A DNA stretch of 45,203 bases, from the NCBI GenBank assembly GCA_903837285.1, contig CAILUD010000224.1, positions 1 to 45,203 of the forward strand, read 5' to 3'. Made by a program: the position numbers and the translations under genes. The notes beneath the pieces are model-generated. The model did no database searches and was not told the DNA's origin. It saw only the letters and a list, made by a program, of their open reading frames with translations. Origin of the DNA: an uncultured Bacteroidota bacterium. GTDB taxonomy: Bacteria; Bacteroidota; Bacteroidia; Bacteroidales; GWA2-32-17. Of this stretch, positions 25,533 through 33,654 are shown piece by piece; the stretch's first letter is position 1, and each line of letters starts with the position of its first letter.

Positions 25533-26684
25533 ATGAAAGAAGCATATTTAATTGCTGATAATATTATTTCTTCGTTAGGTTTTAATACTGCGGAAAATAT
25601 TGCTGCTATTGAAAAACAAAACTCAGGAATTTTACTTTTTGAGAAAACTGATTTGTCTGATAATCCTTTTTATGCTTCCATAATTGATACTGAAAAACTA
25701 AATTGTGAGTTTGAAAAAATAACTACCAGAATAGATTTTACACGTTTCGAAAAGCTTTGTATCTTATCAATTACAGGTGCTTTAAAAAATATCAATATTG
25801 ATTTAAATGCTGATGATACACTTTTGATACTTTCTACAACAAAAGGTAATGTAGATTTACTAAACGAAAATTGTTGTCCCGAAATTTCAAGAGAAAGAAT
25901 GTTTTTGTGGAAAGCAGCTAAACATATTCAGGATTTTTTAAAATTTAAAAATACTCCTTTAGTTGTTTCTAATGCTTGTATTTCGGGAGTTGTTGGAATT
26001 ATTACTGCTGCTCGACTAATAGAAAATGGTAAATACAAAAATATTATTGTTTGTGGTGCCGATATACTTACAAAGTTTGTTGTTTCAGGTTTTCAATCTT
26101 TTCTTGCATTAAGTTCATTGCCCTGTAAGCCTTTTGATATTAATCGTTCGGGATTAACTTTAGGTGAGGGGAGTGGTACAATAATTTTATCTTGTGAATC
26201 AAATAACAATATAGAGAATATAGTTTATAGCGGTGGTGCAATAACTAACGATGCTAATCATATTTCTGGTCCTTCACGCACAGGCGAAGGTTTATATATT
26301 GCAATAAAAAAATCTATTGCTCAGAGTAAAAATAAAACGAATAAAGAAATCGGTTTTATTTCTGTTCATGGAACTGCAACACCGTTCAATGATGAAATGG
26401 AAGCAATTGCTATTAACAGAATGCATTTTTCTGAAATTCCATTAGTGGGTTTAAAAGGATATTTTGGTCACACGCTTGGTGCTGCGGGGGTTATAGAATC
26501 AATTGCAGCAATTAATTCAATTAGAGCAGGGAAATTACATGCTACAATTGGTTTTGAAAATTCTGGTGTTACTGTTCCGGTAATAGTAAATTCAGTTACA
26601 ATTGAAAAAGAAATTAGTTCATGCATAAAAGTAGCTTCAGGTTTTGGTGGTTGTAACGCAGCAGCAATATTCTCAAAAAAATGA
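25533..26684 (+). CDS. Beta-ketoacyl-ACP synthase (complete catalytic triad)
   Basis: A 383-residue ketosynthase of the FabF/KS-alpha type. The catalytic residues can be placed: Cys149 in VVSNACISG, His279 in SVHGTATP and His313 in YFGHTLGAAG. It should condense malonyl-ACP onto a growing chain. Its sequence is divergent from housekeeping FabF and typical of aryl-polyene/flexirubin-type clusters. The stop codon overlaps the ATG of the next gene (ATGA), so the two proteins may be made in equal amounts. That suggests a pair with the following degenerate ketosynthase. Confidence 0.92.
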   Translation: MKEAYLIADNIISSLGFNTAENIAAIEKQNSGILLFEKTDLSDNPFYASIIDTEKLNCEFEKITTRIDFTRFEKLCILSITGALKNINIDLNADDTLLILSTTKGNVDLLNENCCPEISRERMFLWKAAKHIQDFLKFKNTPLVVSNACISGVVGIITAARLIENGKYKNIIVCGADILTKFVVSGFQSFLALSSLPCKPFDINRSGLTLGEGSGTIILSCESNNNIENIVYSGGAITNDANHISGPSRTGEGLYIAIKKSIAQSKNKTNKEIGFISVHGTATPFNDEMEAIAINRMHFSEIPLVGLKGYFGHTLGAAGVIESIAAINSIRAGKLHATIGFENSGVTVPVIVNSVTIEKEISSCIKVASGFGGCNAAAIFSKK

Positions 26685-27319
26685 GAGAAAATATAATCAT
26701 AACAAAATATTGTAAAGTTGCAAATAATGAAATTATTGTAAACGGGGAAGTCGTTTTTTCATCAGAATCAAATTTAACTTTTTCAGAGTTTGTAAAGGAA
26801 GCATATAAATTTAAAGCAATGGCTTATCCTAAATTTTATAAAATGGATAACCTTTCAAAGCTTGGGACTATAGCTACTGAATTTTTATCAGATGAATTAA
26901 ATTGTGAGAATGTAAATGGTGATGAAATTGGAATTATTTTAATGAATTCTGCATCATCACTAGATACAGATAAAAATTTTCAGAACACAATTAACGATAA
27001 AGACAATTATTTTCCTAGTCCGGCTGTGTTTGTATACACTTTACCAAATATTGTTATTGGTGAAATTTGTATAAAGCATAAAATATTTGGAGATACAGCT
27101 TTTTTTGTTTCAGAAAAATTTGATGTTGGTTTTATATATGATATGGTTGGTGATTTAATATTAAACCAAGGATTAAAAATTGTTATTACGGGATGGGTTG
27201 ATTTTATTGATAATGAATATACAGCTATACTTTGTGTTGTAAAAAATATTGAAAATTCAAATAATAATAACAATGAAATAACTAAATTTACAATTGAATC
27301 TTTAAAAAGATTATTTTAG
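26681..27319 (+). CDS. Truncated, inactive ketosynthase-like protein (N-terminal half only)
   Basis: A 212-residue protein corresponding to the N-terminal half of a ketosynthase. The block PAVFVYTLPNIVIGEICIKH aligns with the stretch before the active-site cysteine, but the following FFVSEKFD has Ser/Glu where TACSSG is expected, so the nucleophile is missing. The C-terminal half with both His is absent, with no remnant before the ACP gene. It is probably not a broken gene, as it is tightly coupled to the gene before it and in the middle of a compact operon. A chain-length-factor-like or structural partner role is inferred. Low-level KS_2 family resemblance. Confidence 0.72.
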   Translation: MRENIIITKYCKVANNEIIVNGEVVFSSESNLTFSEFVKEAYKFKAMAYPKFYKMDNLSKLGTIATEFLSDELNCENVNGDEIGIILMNSASSLDTDKNFQNTINDKDNYFPSPAVFVYTLPNIVIGEICIKHKIFGDTAFFVSEKFDVGFIYDMVGDLILNQGLKIVITGWVDFIDNEYTAILCVVKNIENSNNNNNEITKFTIESLKRLF

Positions 27320-27339
27320 AATTTGAAATATAATGAATT

Positions 27340-27597
27340 ATGGACGAGTTAATTGAAAAACTGAAAATAGAGATAATTGAGGCATTAAGCCTTGAGGAAA
27401 TTACACCTGCTGATATTGATGCAGATGCGCCGTTATTTTTAGACGGATTAGGGCTTGATTCAATAGATGCTTTAGAGCTCATTGTTTTAATTGAGAAAAA
27501 ATACGGATATAAAATTCAAACAGCCGAGGAGGGTAAAACAGTTTTGTACTCTGTTAAATCAATGGCAGAATTTATTACTAATCGTCAAAAATTATAA
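27340..27597 (+). CDS. Acyl carrier protein
   Basis: An 85-residue acidic carrier protein. The phosphopantetheine attachment site is Ser41 in GLDSIDALEL, a normal DS[LI] motif. Helices flank it as in other ACPs. The residues LFLDGLGLDSIDALELIVLI match aryl-polyene-type ACPs more than the housekeeping AcpP (which has D-S-L). It lies between the truncated ketosynthase and a second full ketosynthase, whose GTG follows the ACP stop directly. It carries the growing chain in the cluster. Confidence 0.93.
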   Translation: MDELIEKLKIEIIEALSLEEITPADIDADAPLFLDGLGLDSIDALELIVLIEKKYGYKIQTAEEGKTVLYSVKSMAEFITNRQKL

Positions 27598-28803
27598 GTG
27601 TCAAAAAGAATATTTATTACCGGAATCGGAATTGTTTCTTCTATTGGTAACAATGAGAAAGAAGTGCTGGAATCTTTAAAATCTGGTCGTTCTGGAATAG
27701 GTATTTCTAAAACATTACAATCAATTTATCGCGACGAAATTCCTGTTGGAGAGGTAGGTCTAAGCAATAATGAACTTTCCCAATTAGCTGGTATCTCAGT
27801 AAATATTTCAAATTCTCGGACTGCATTACTTGGAATTATTGCAGCAAAGGAAGCTGTTAATAATGCAGGAATATCAAATATTAATGAATTTAAAACTGGA
27901 CTTATTTCCTCTACATCTGTAGGCGGAATGGATAAGAGTGAAATTTTTTACAAAGAGTTTACTAAAAATAAAACAAAGGGCAGATTAAGAGATATTGCAA
28001 CTCATGATTGTGGCGAGAGCTCACAAAATATTGCAAAAAATATAAACCTTAATGGTTTTTATACAACAATAAGTACAGCATGTTCTTCTGCAGCAAATGC
28101 AATAATGCTTGGTGCAAGGCTAATCAGAAATGGTTATGCAGACAGAATAATTGCTGGAGGTTCTGATGCGTTAAGTCTATTTACTATAAATGGATTTAAT
28201 TCTTTAATGATATTAGACCGAAATTTTTGTCGGCCGTTTGATGAAACCAGAAGTGGTTTAAATATAGGTGAAGGGGCTGGATATGTTGTTTTAGAATCAG
28301 AAGATTGTGTTAATAAAACTGGGAAAACAGTTTTGGCAGAATTAACAGGTTATGGTAATGCCTGTGATGCTTTTCATCAGACAGCTTCATCTCCAGAAGG
28401 CGATGGCGCATATCTTGCCATTTCTAAAGCATTTAAATCTGGAAATATAAAACCCGAAATGATAGATTATATTAACGTGCACGGAACAGGAACTCCCAAT
28501 AATGATTTATCAGAAGGAACAGCATTATTAAAGGCTTTTGGTGGTAAAGTTCCTTATTTCAGTTCTACAAAATCTGCTACTGGTCACACTTTAGGCGCAT
28601 CAGGAGGCATAGAAGCTGTGTTAAGTATTTTGGCTATCAGAAATAAAATGGTTATTCCTTCATTAAACTTTAAGGAGCAGATGAAAGAACTAACAATATG
28701 CCCAGTAAAACAGAAAATTGATAATGTTGAAATAAATCATGTCCTTTCAAACTCATTTGGTTTTGGTGGTAACAATACATCATTAATATTTTCGAAAGTT
28801 TAA
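27598..28803 (+). CDS. Beta-ketoacyl-ACP synthase (second complete triad)
   Basis: A 401-residue ketosynthase starting at GTG 27598, immediately after the ACP stop. Cys162 in STACSSAA, His295 in NVHGTGTP and His330 in SATGHTLGASGG form the full triad. It is longer and closer to standard FabF than the KS at 25533. Two active ketosynthases and two degenerate ones in one cluster resemble the ketosynthase/chain-length-factor pairs of aryl-polyene assembly. A single base separates it from the next gene. Confidence 0.93.
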   Translation: MSKRIFITGIGIVSSIGNNEKEVLESLKSGRSGIGISKTLQSIYRDEIPVGEVGLSNNELSQLAGISVNISNSRTALLGIIAAKEAVNNAGISNINEFKTGLISSTSVGGMDKSEIFYKEFTKNKTKGRLRDIATHDCGESSQNIAKNINLNGFYTTISTACSSAANAIMLGARLIRNGYADRIIAGGSDALSLFTINGFNSLMILDRNFCRPFDETRSGLNIGEGAGYVVLESEDCVNKTGKTVLAELTGYGNACDAFHQTASSPEGDGAYLAISKAFKSGNIKPEMIDYINVHGTGTPNNDLSEGTALLKAFGGKVPYFSSTKSATGHTLGASGGIEAVLSILAIRNKMVIPSLNFKEQMKELTICPVKQKIDNVEINHVLSNSFGFGGNNTSLIFSKV

Positions 28804-28804
28804 T

Positions 28805-29845
28805 ATGGAACTTTATATAAAAGGCATAAATACTATTTCACCTGTCGGAAGCTTCGATAATATTGATAATTTACCTGAAATTAAAGCAACTGAAGAAGGA
28901 TTAAAATACTACTCTTGCATTGAGCCGTTAGCATATAAAGAAATTATTAATCCAGTTCTAATTCGTCGCATGAGTCGTGCAATGAAAATTGGAATTGCTT
29001 CTGCCTTATTTTGTTTGAAAGATGCAAAACTTGAAATGCCCGATGCCATTATTACTGGAACAGGTTTAGGTTGTGTAGAAGATAGTGATAAATTTCTTGT
29101 ATCGTTGATTGAAAATGAAGAAAAAATGTTGAATCCAACGCCTTTCATTCAATCAACTCATAATACTATAAGTTCGCAAATTGCATTAATGCTTAAATGT
29201 CATGGGTATAATAGTACTTATGCCGGAAGAGGAGCGTGTTTTGAAACAGGGATACTCGATGCATCGATGCTTATTTCTGATGGTGAAGCCTCTAATGTTT
29301 TAGTGGGTGCATATGATGAATTAATTCAAAATCAGATTAAAATATTATATAGATTAGGCCAATTCAGAAACAATAACACAATAAAAAATATTTCTGGTAA
29401 TCTTCCTGGAGAGGGTGCTGCTTTCTTTGTTTTATCTGATAAACAATCAGACACTGATTATGCTAAACTGGTGGGGATGGATATAATTAGTAGCGATAAT
29501 TTTTTAACTGAAAATATTTGTGATTTTTTAAATAAATATTCAATAGAATTAAAAAATATTAATTCTATATTGTTAGGGAGTGAAAATTTTATATTAGAAA
29601 ATTCAAAGTATAGCGATGTTATAAATATATTTCCATATTCAAATTTGTTATGGTTTAAACATTTGTGTGGTGAGTATATGACCGATTCTTCTTTTGCATT
29701 ATGGCTAGCATCAAATATTTTAAAAACACAGAATATTCCAGAGAAAGTTATTATTAAAAAAAATAATACAAGTGCCTTAGATAATATTTTAATAGTTAAT
29801 AAAATATCCGGAAATCAAACTGCTTTATTCTTGCTAAAAAAATGA
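28805..29845 (+). CDS. Degenerate ketosynthase (chain-length-factor-like)
   Basis: A 346-residue thiolase-fold protein shorter than its neighbours. The N-terminal half is recognisable, with NTISSQIALMLKCHGYNSTY and Cys145 in GRGACFE. The His-containing motifs are lost: the NVHGTGT position reads as SILLGSENF, and the TGH position as LCGEYMTD after a retained Lys. A protein with Cys but no His cannot decarboxylate malonyl groups normally. It may act as a chain-length factor or a priming partner of the ketosynthase at 27598, to which it is directly attached. It ends one base before the next ATG. Confidence 0.8.
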   Translation: MELYIKGINTISPVGSFDNIDNLPEIKATEEGLKYYSCIEPLAYKEIINPVLIRRMSRAMKIGIASALFCLKDAKLEMPDAIITGTGLGCVEDSDKFLVSLIENEEKMLNPTPFIQSTHNTISSQIALMLKCHGYNSTYAGRGACFETGILDASMLISDGEASNVLVGAYDELIQNQIKILYRLGQFRNNNTIKNISGNLPGEGAAFFVLSDKQSDTDYAKLVGMDIISSDNFLTENICDFLNKYSIELKNINSILLGSENFILENSKYSDVINIFPYSNLLWFKHLCGEYMTDSSFALWLASNILKTQNIPEKVIIKKNNTSALDNILIVNKISGNQTALFLLKK

Positions 29846-29846
29846 A

Positions 29847-30620
29847 ATGATTAATTTTCCAAAATACAATATATTGTTCTTTGTTTTAGCTATACCGTTA
29901 ATTATTATTTCTTTTTTTATTGCATATTGGTGGATATTTATATTGTTATTCTTTTTTCTTTATACTGTCGGTTTAACATTAAGCTCAATAAATGTCAGAT
30001 CAAACTTCTATATGAAAGTTATTTGTGAAGGGAATCATGAAAAAAACTCAATTTCAATCACGTTTGATGATGGCCCAAGTAATATTAATACTCCTAAAGT
30101 CCTCGAAATTCTAAAAAAACATAATGTAAAAGCATGTTTTTTCTGCATTGGTAAAAATGTTGAAGCAAATAAGGAACTTTTAAAACAAATTTATAAAGAT
30201 GGACATATAATCGGAAATCATACCTATTCACACTCTTATGTTTTTGATTTGTTTTCTTCCACAAAAATGAAAGCTGATATACAAGCTACAAATAATATTA
30301 TTTTTGAAACGATAAATAAGCATCCAAAATTATTTAGACCACCGTATGGAGTTACAAATCCTAATCTTGCAAAAGCTATAAAAAAGCTTAATTTAATTTC
30401 AGTTGGGTGGTCTTTACGTTCTTTTGATACAACTGCAAAAGGTGATGTAAATAAAATTCTTAAAAGACTTCATAAAGTGAAAGCGGGTGATATTGTTCTT
30501 TTTCACGATATTCTTGACGAGATACCTGAAATATTGGAAAAATTTATCGAACTTGTAAAGTCTAAAAATATTGAGTTTATTGGACTAGATGAAATGTTAA
30601 ATGTAGAAGTGTATAATTAA
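29847..30620 (+). CDS. Membrane-anchored NodB-type polysaccharide deacetylase
   Basis: A 257-residue carbohydrate esterase family 4 protein. Two hydrophobic segments in the first 45 residues anchor it. The NodB domain shows TFDDGP (72-77, catalytic Asp74/Asp75), the metal-binding HTYSH (His125, His129), RPPYG (164-168) and LFHD near 224, so it should be an active metal-dependent N-deacetylase. Genes of this type sit inside flexirubin/aryl-polyene-like clusters although the substrate there is not clear. It could act on the lipid head group or on a glycan on which the product is loaded; both are guesses. Confidence 0.88.
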   Translation: MINFPKYNILFFVLAIPLIIISFFIAYWWIFILLFFFLYTVGLTLSSINVRSNFYMKVICEGNHEKNSISITFDDGPSNINTPKVLEILKKHNVKACFFCIGKNVEANKELLKQIYKDGHIIGNHTYSHSYVFDLFSSTKMKADIQATNNIIFETINKHPKLFRPPYGVTNPNLAKAIKKLNLISVGWSLRSFDTTAKGDVNKILKRLHKVKAGDIVLFHDILDEIPEILEKFIELVKSKNIEFIGLDEMLNVEVYN

Positions 30621-30631
30621 TAGAATTTAAA

Positions 30632-31009
30632 ATGCTAATAGGAAATTTATTTAATATTTCACAAATTACTTATGTTATTGAAGGAGAGTTTAATATTAGT
30701 TTTAATTGTAATTCGGAACATAAAATATTTGATGGTCATTTCCCTGGCGAACCTATATTACCCGGTGTTTGCATGGTGCAATTTGTAAGAGAGTGTTTAG
30801 AGAAAGTATTAAATAAAAAGCTGCAATTAAACTCTTCAAAAACTGTTAAATTTATTAATATCATTAATCCCATAAACGAAAAACTTCTTGTTCTTGAAAT
30901 TAAAACAACACACACTGAAGATGGACTTGTTGAAGCAAGGGCTGTAATTAAGAATAATGAATCAAAAGTTTTCTTTCAGATGAGAGGTGTTTGGGATTTG
31001 CTATTATAA
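30632..31009 (+). CDS. 3-hydroxyacyl-ACP dehydratase-like hotdog protein
   Basis: A 125-residue FabZ/FabA-like protein. The catalytic His36 is in FDGHFPGEPILPGV, a close match to the FabZ motif. The helix residue that is Glu in FabZ and Asp in FabA is Gln50 (PGVCMVQFVRE), which could weaken or alter dehydration. In a polyene pathway it would remove water after each ketoreduction. It ends the ketosynthase operon, 10 bases before the TPR/PAS/SpoIIE gene, which may be cotranscribed. Confidence 0.87.
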   Translation: MLIGNLFNISQITYVIEGEFNISFNCNSEHKIFDGHFPGEPILPGVCMVQFVRECLEKVLNKKLQLNSSKTVKFINIINPINEKLLVLEIKTTHTEDGLVEARAVIKNNESKVFFQMRGVWDLLL

Positions 31010-31019
31010 ATAAACGTAT

Positions 31020-33569
31020 ATGAAAAAAACACATATCCTTTTCGCAATATTATTTTGTTTCTTATCTAATGCTTTTTCACAAAAGAATGTGGTTGATTCT
31101 TTATTAAATAATCTCAAAAATGCAAAGAACGATTCAATAAAATGTGAACTATATATTCAACTTGGTAAGTATTTTAAAAGTGAAAATTCGGATACTACAT
31201 TATACTATTATAATCAATCTCTGAAATTAGCAATTACTCTAGATCTAAAGAAGCAAGAAGCAAATGCGTTGCTACATCTAGGAATATTTTATAAAACTAA
31301 AGGTATTTACGATAAAGCATTAGATTATCAACTTAAATCTTTAAAAATATCTAAAGAGTTAGGAAATAAAAAGGAATTTGCAGTCTCAAATACTAACATC
31401 GGAAATGTTTATTATTATCAGGGAATATATGATAAAGCCATAGAATATTATTTAAAATCATTAAAAGTTTCTGAAGAGTTAAAAGATAGTATAAATATTT
31501 GTAACTCATACTATAATATTGGCAATGTATATGCCGATAATAAACTATTAGAGAAAGCCATTGAATATTATTTTAAATCATTGAAGATATCAGAAGAGTT
31601 AAAAGATGAAAATGGAGTTGCAGATTGTTACACCACAATTGGTCTTATTTATTTAGAGAAAAAGCAATTTGTAATATCATTAGAATATCATAACAAATCA
31701 TTAGTGATTTATAAAAAATTAAAAAATAATTTAGGGATTTCTGGCTGTTTTTCAAATATAGGACTGGTATATGCCAGCCAGGGATTGTACGATAATGCAG
31801 TATCAAATTATAAAAAATCATTACAAATATTTGAAGAAATAGGTGATAAAAATGGAGTAATGGATTGTTATTTGAATATAGCAGAAATGAATTTACTTTT
31901 AGCCGATTCTGCTGCTTTGACTGAAACACAAAGGTTAAAATTTTTAAATAACTCGGTTGAATATGGTACAAAAGCATTTGATATTGCAAAGGAAATAAAT
32001 GCTTTACCTTTTGAAAATACTGCAGCAAAACAATTAATGACAACGTTTAAAAAGCTAGGAAATTACCAAAAATCCACTGAGTTTGCTCAGATATACATAA
32101 CAACAAAAGATAGTATGTTATCTGAAGAAAAATCTAAGATAATTGCTGAATTGGGAGTTAAATATGAAGACGAAAAAAAACAGTTAAAAATTGAAAACCT
32201 TGAAAAGGAAAATATAATACAACTCGAAAAAAGTAGAAAACAAAATATAATAAATTATGCTTTAGCAATTGGTCTTATCTTATTGTTAGGATTTGTAATA
32301 TTAATTTACAGAAATTATAGTCAAAAGAAAAAGGCAAATAAAATACTTGAAGAAAAAAATCAATTAATTAATACACAAAAAGAAGAAATATTAGGACAAT
32401 CTGAAGAATTAAAATCTGTAAATGAATATTTGTTGGATGTTAATGCAAACCTAGAAAAGCTATCTATAGTTGCACAAAAGACCGAAAATGCTGTGACTAT
32501 TATGGATGGTAATGGTAATTTGTTATGGGCAAATGATGCTTTTGAAAGTCTATATGAGATTTCATTCGATGATTATATTGCAAAACATGGAAATAATATT
32601 GTAACTGCCACAATGAATCCCGAAGCAAAGAATTTAATATCTGATTGTATAAATACCGGAAAATTTATTTCCTATACAACTTTTTTTGTTTTAAAGAATG
32701 GCAACGAAAGATGGTCACAGACCCATATTACTCCTATTCTCGATAATAATGGTAAGGTATATAAATTAGTTGCAGTTGATTCTGATATTACTGAGTTAAA
32801 AAATGCAGAACAAGAAATTATCATTAAAAACAAGAAAATTACCGATAGTATAAGTTATGCAAAAAAAATCCAGGAAGCATTTTTACCCGATTTGGATATT
32901 GTTAAAAAATATTTGTCAGCCACTTTTGTGTTTTATCAACCACGCGACATTGTAAGTGGGGATTTTTATTGGTTTTATCACCTGAATGGTAAGTCGGTAT
33001 GCGTTTTAGCTGATTGTACGGGACATGGAGTTCCGGGGGCATTTATGAGTATGATAGGAAATACATTATTAAATGAAATTGTTATTAATCAGAAAATATT
33101 AGAGCCTGCAAAAATATTAGAAATATTAGACCGAGAAACTAAAAAGACTTTGCATAGCGAAAGCGATAATGAAAATGATGGTATGTCAATAAGCGTATGT
33201 GTGTTTGATGTTACAGCTAAAACGGTTCGATTGGCCTGTGCTGAACAGTCAATTCTCATAATAGAAAATGGAGAGCCTAAAGTTATTGAGGGTTCTTTTT
33301 ATGGAATTGGATTTGGTCACCCAAAAGAATTTCCTTTTACCGAACACGAATTTAAGATAAAAGAAAATCAAACTATATATATGTTTTCTGATGGTTACTC
33401 CGATCAATTTGGTGGCTATAATGGAAAGAAATTTATGTTAAATAATTTTATTAAATTATTACAAGAGAATGTAAATTTACCTATGAACCAGCAATCTGAT
33501 GTTATTAAAGAGACTCTTAATCAATGGGTAAATAAGGAAAACAGAGAAGTTTTTGGTTTAAAAAATTGA
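31020..33569 (+). CDS. TPR/PAS protein with SpoIIE-type phosphatase domain, interrupted by TGA
   Basis: 849 residues to the first stop. A signal peptide (about 1-21, ending AFSQ), TPR repeats (about 40-300, with repeated IEYYFKSLKISEELKD-like units), a membrane segment (about 412-432), a coiled coil, a PAS domain (about 480-600) and a SpoIIE-type phosphatase domain (from about 620) with GDFYW and ADCTGHGVPGAFMS (Asp665). The frame stops at TGA 33567-33569. In the same frame the next codons read KPISYSQIDDITVWGIKML then TAA at 33627-33629, restoring the DDIT motif that supplies the last metal ligand. The product as written would probably be an inactive phosphatase. It is a paralogue of the gene at 9894 and follows the ketosynthase operon. 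Confidence 0.85.
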   Translation: MKKTHILFAILFCFLSNAFSQKNVVDSLLNNLKNAKNDSIKCELYIQLGKYFKSENSDTTLYYYNQSLKLAITLDLKKQEANALLHLGIFYKTKGIYDKALDYQLKSLKISKELGNKKEFAVSNTNIGNVYYYQGIYDKAIEYYLKSLKVSEELKDSINICNSYYNIGNVYADNKLLEKAIEYYFKSLKISEELKDENGVADCYTTIGLIYLEKKQFVISLEYHNKSLVIYKKLKNNLGISGCFSNIGLVYASQGLYDNAVSNYKKSLQIFEEIGDKNGVMDCYLNIAEMNLLLADSAALTETQRLKFLNNSVEYGTKAFDIAKEINALPFENTAAKQLMTTFKKLGNYQKSTEFAQIYITTKDSMLSEEKSKIIAELGVKYEDEKKQLKIENLEKENIIQLEKSRKQNIINYALAIGLILLLGFVILIYRNYSQKKKANKILEEKNQLINTQKEEILGQSEELKSVNEYLLDVNANLEKLSIVAQKTENAVTIMDGNGNLLWANDAFESLYEISFDDYIAKHGNNIVTATMNPEAKNLISDCINTGKFISYTTFFVLKNGNERWSQTHITPILDNNGKVYKLVAVDSDITELKNAEQEIIIKNKKITDSISYAKKIQEAFLPDLDIVKKYLSATFVFYQPRDIVSGDFYWFYHLNGKSVCVLADCTGHGVPGAFMSMIGNTLLNEIVINQKILEPAKILEILDRETKKTLHSESDNENDGMSISVCVFDVTAKTVRLACAEQSILIIENGEPKVIEGSFYGIGFGHPKEFPFTEHEFKIKENQTIYMFSDGYSDQFGGYNGKKFMLNNFIKLLQENVNLPMNQQSDVIKETLNQWVNKENREVFGLKN

Positions 33570-33629
33570 AAGCCAATTTCATATTCCCAAATAGATGATA
33601 TAACAGTTTGGGGAATAAAAATGTTATAA
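33567..33629 (+). pseudogene. In-frame TGA and detached C-terminal DDITVWG tail
   Basis: The TGA at 33567 lies 20 codons before a second in-frame stop (TAA 33627). The detached 19 codons encode SYSQIDDITVWGIKML, matching the end of the intact paralogue (YKQTDDITVMGIKF). A single substitution (for example TGG, CGA or GGA to TGA) explains it. TGA is used as a normal stop elsewhere here, so recoding of TGA is unlikely. Confidence 0.85.
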
Positions 33630-33654
33630 CAAATATCAAATAAGAAAAGATTTT

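Noticed and set aside
26681..27319. The half-ketosynthase as a simple pseudogene
   Set aside because: It has a coupled ATGA start, its own stop and no C-terminal remnant before the ACP gene, so it looks like a maintained short gene.
31645..32043. 132-residue open frame on the minus strand inside the second TPR gene
   Set aside because: It is a shadow of the TPR repeats, with no family features.
33567..33569. TGA read as an amino acid (recoded genetic code or selenocysteine)
   Set aside because: TGA is a normal stop for the genes ending at 26684 and 29845, and no selenocysteine-type hairpin or Cys-homologous position is evident.
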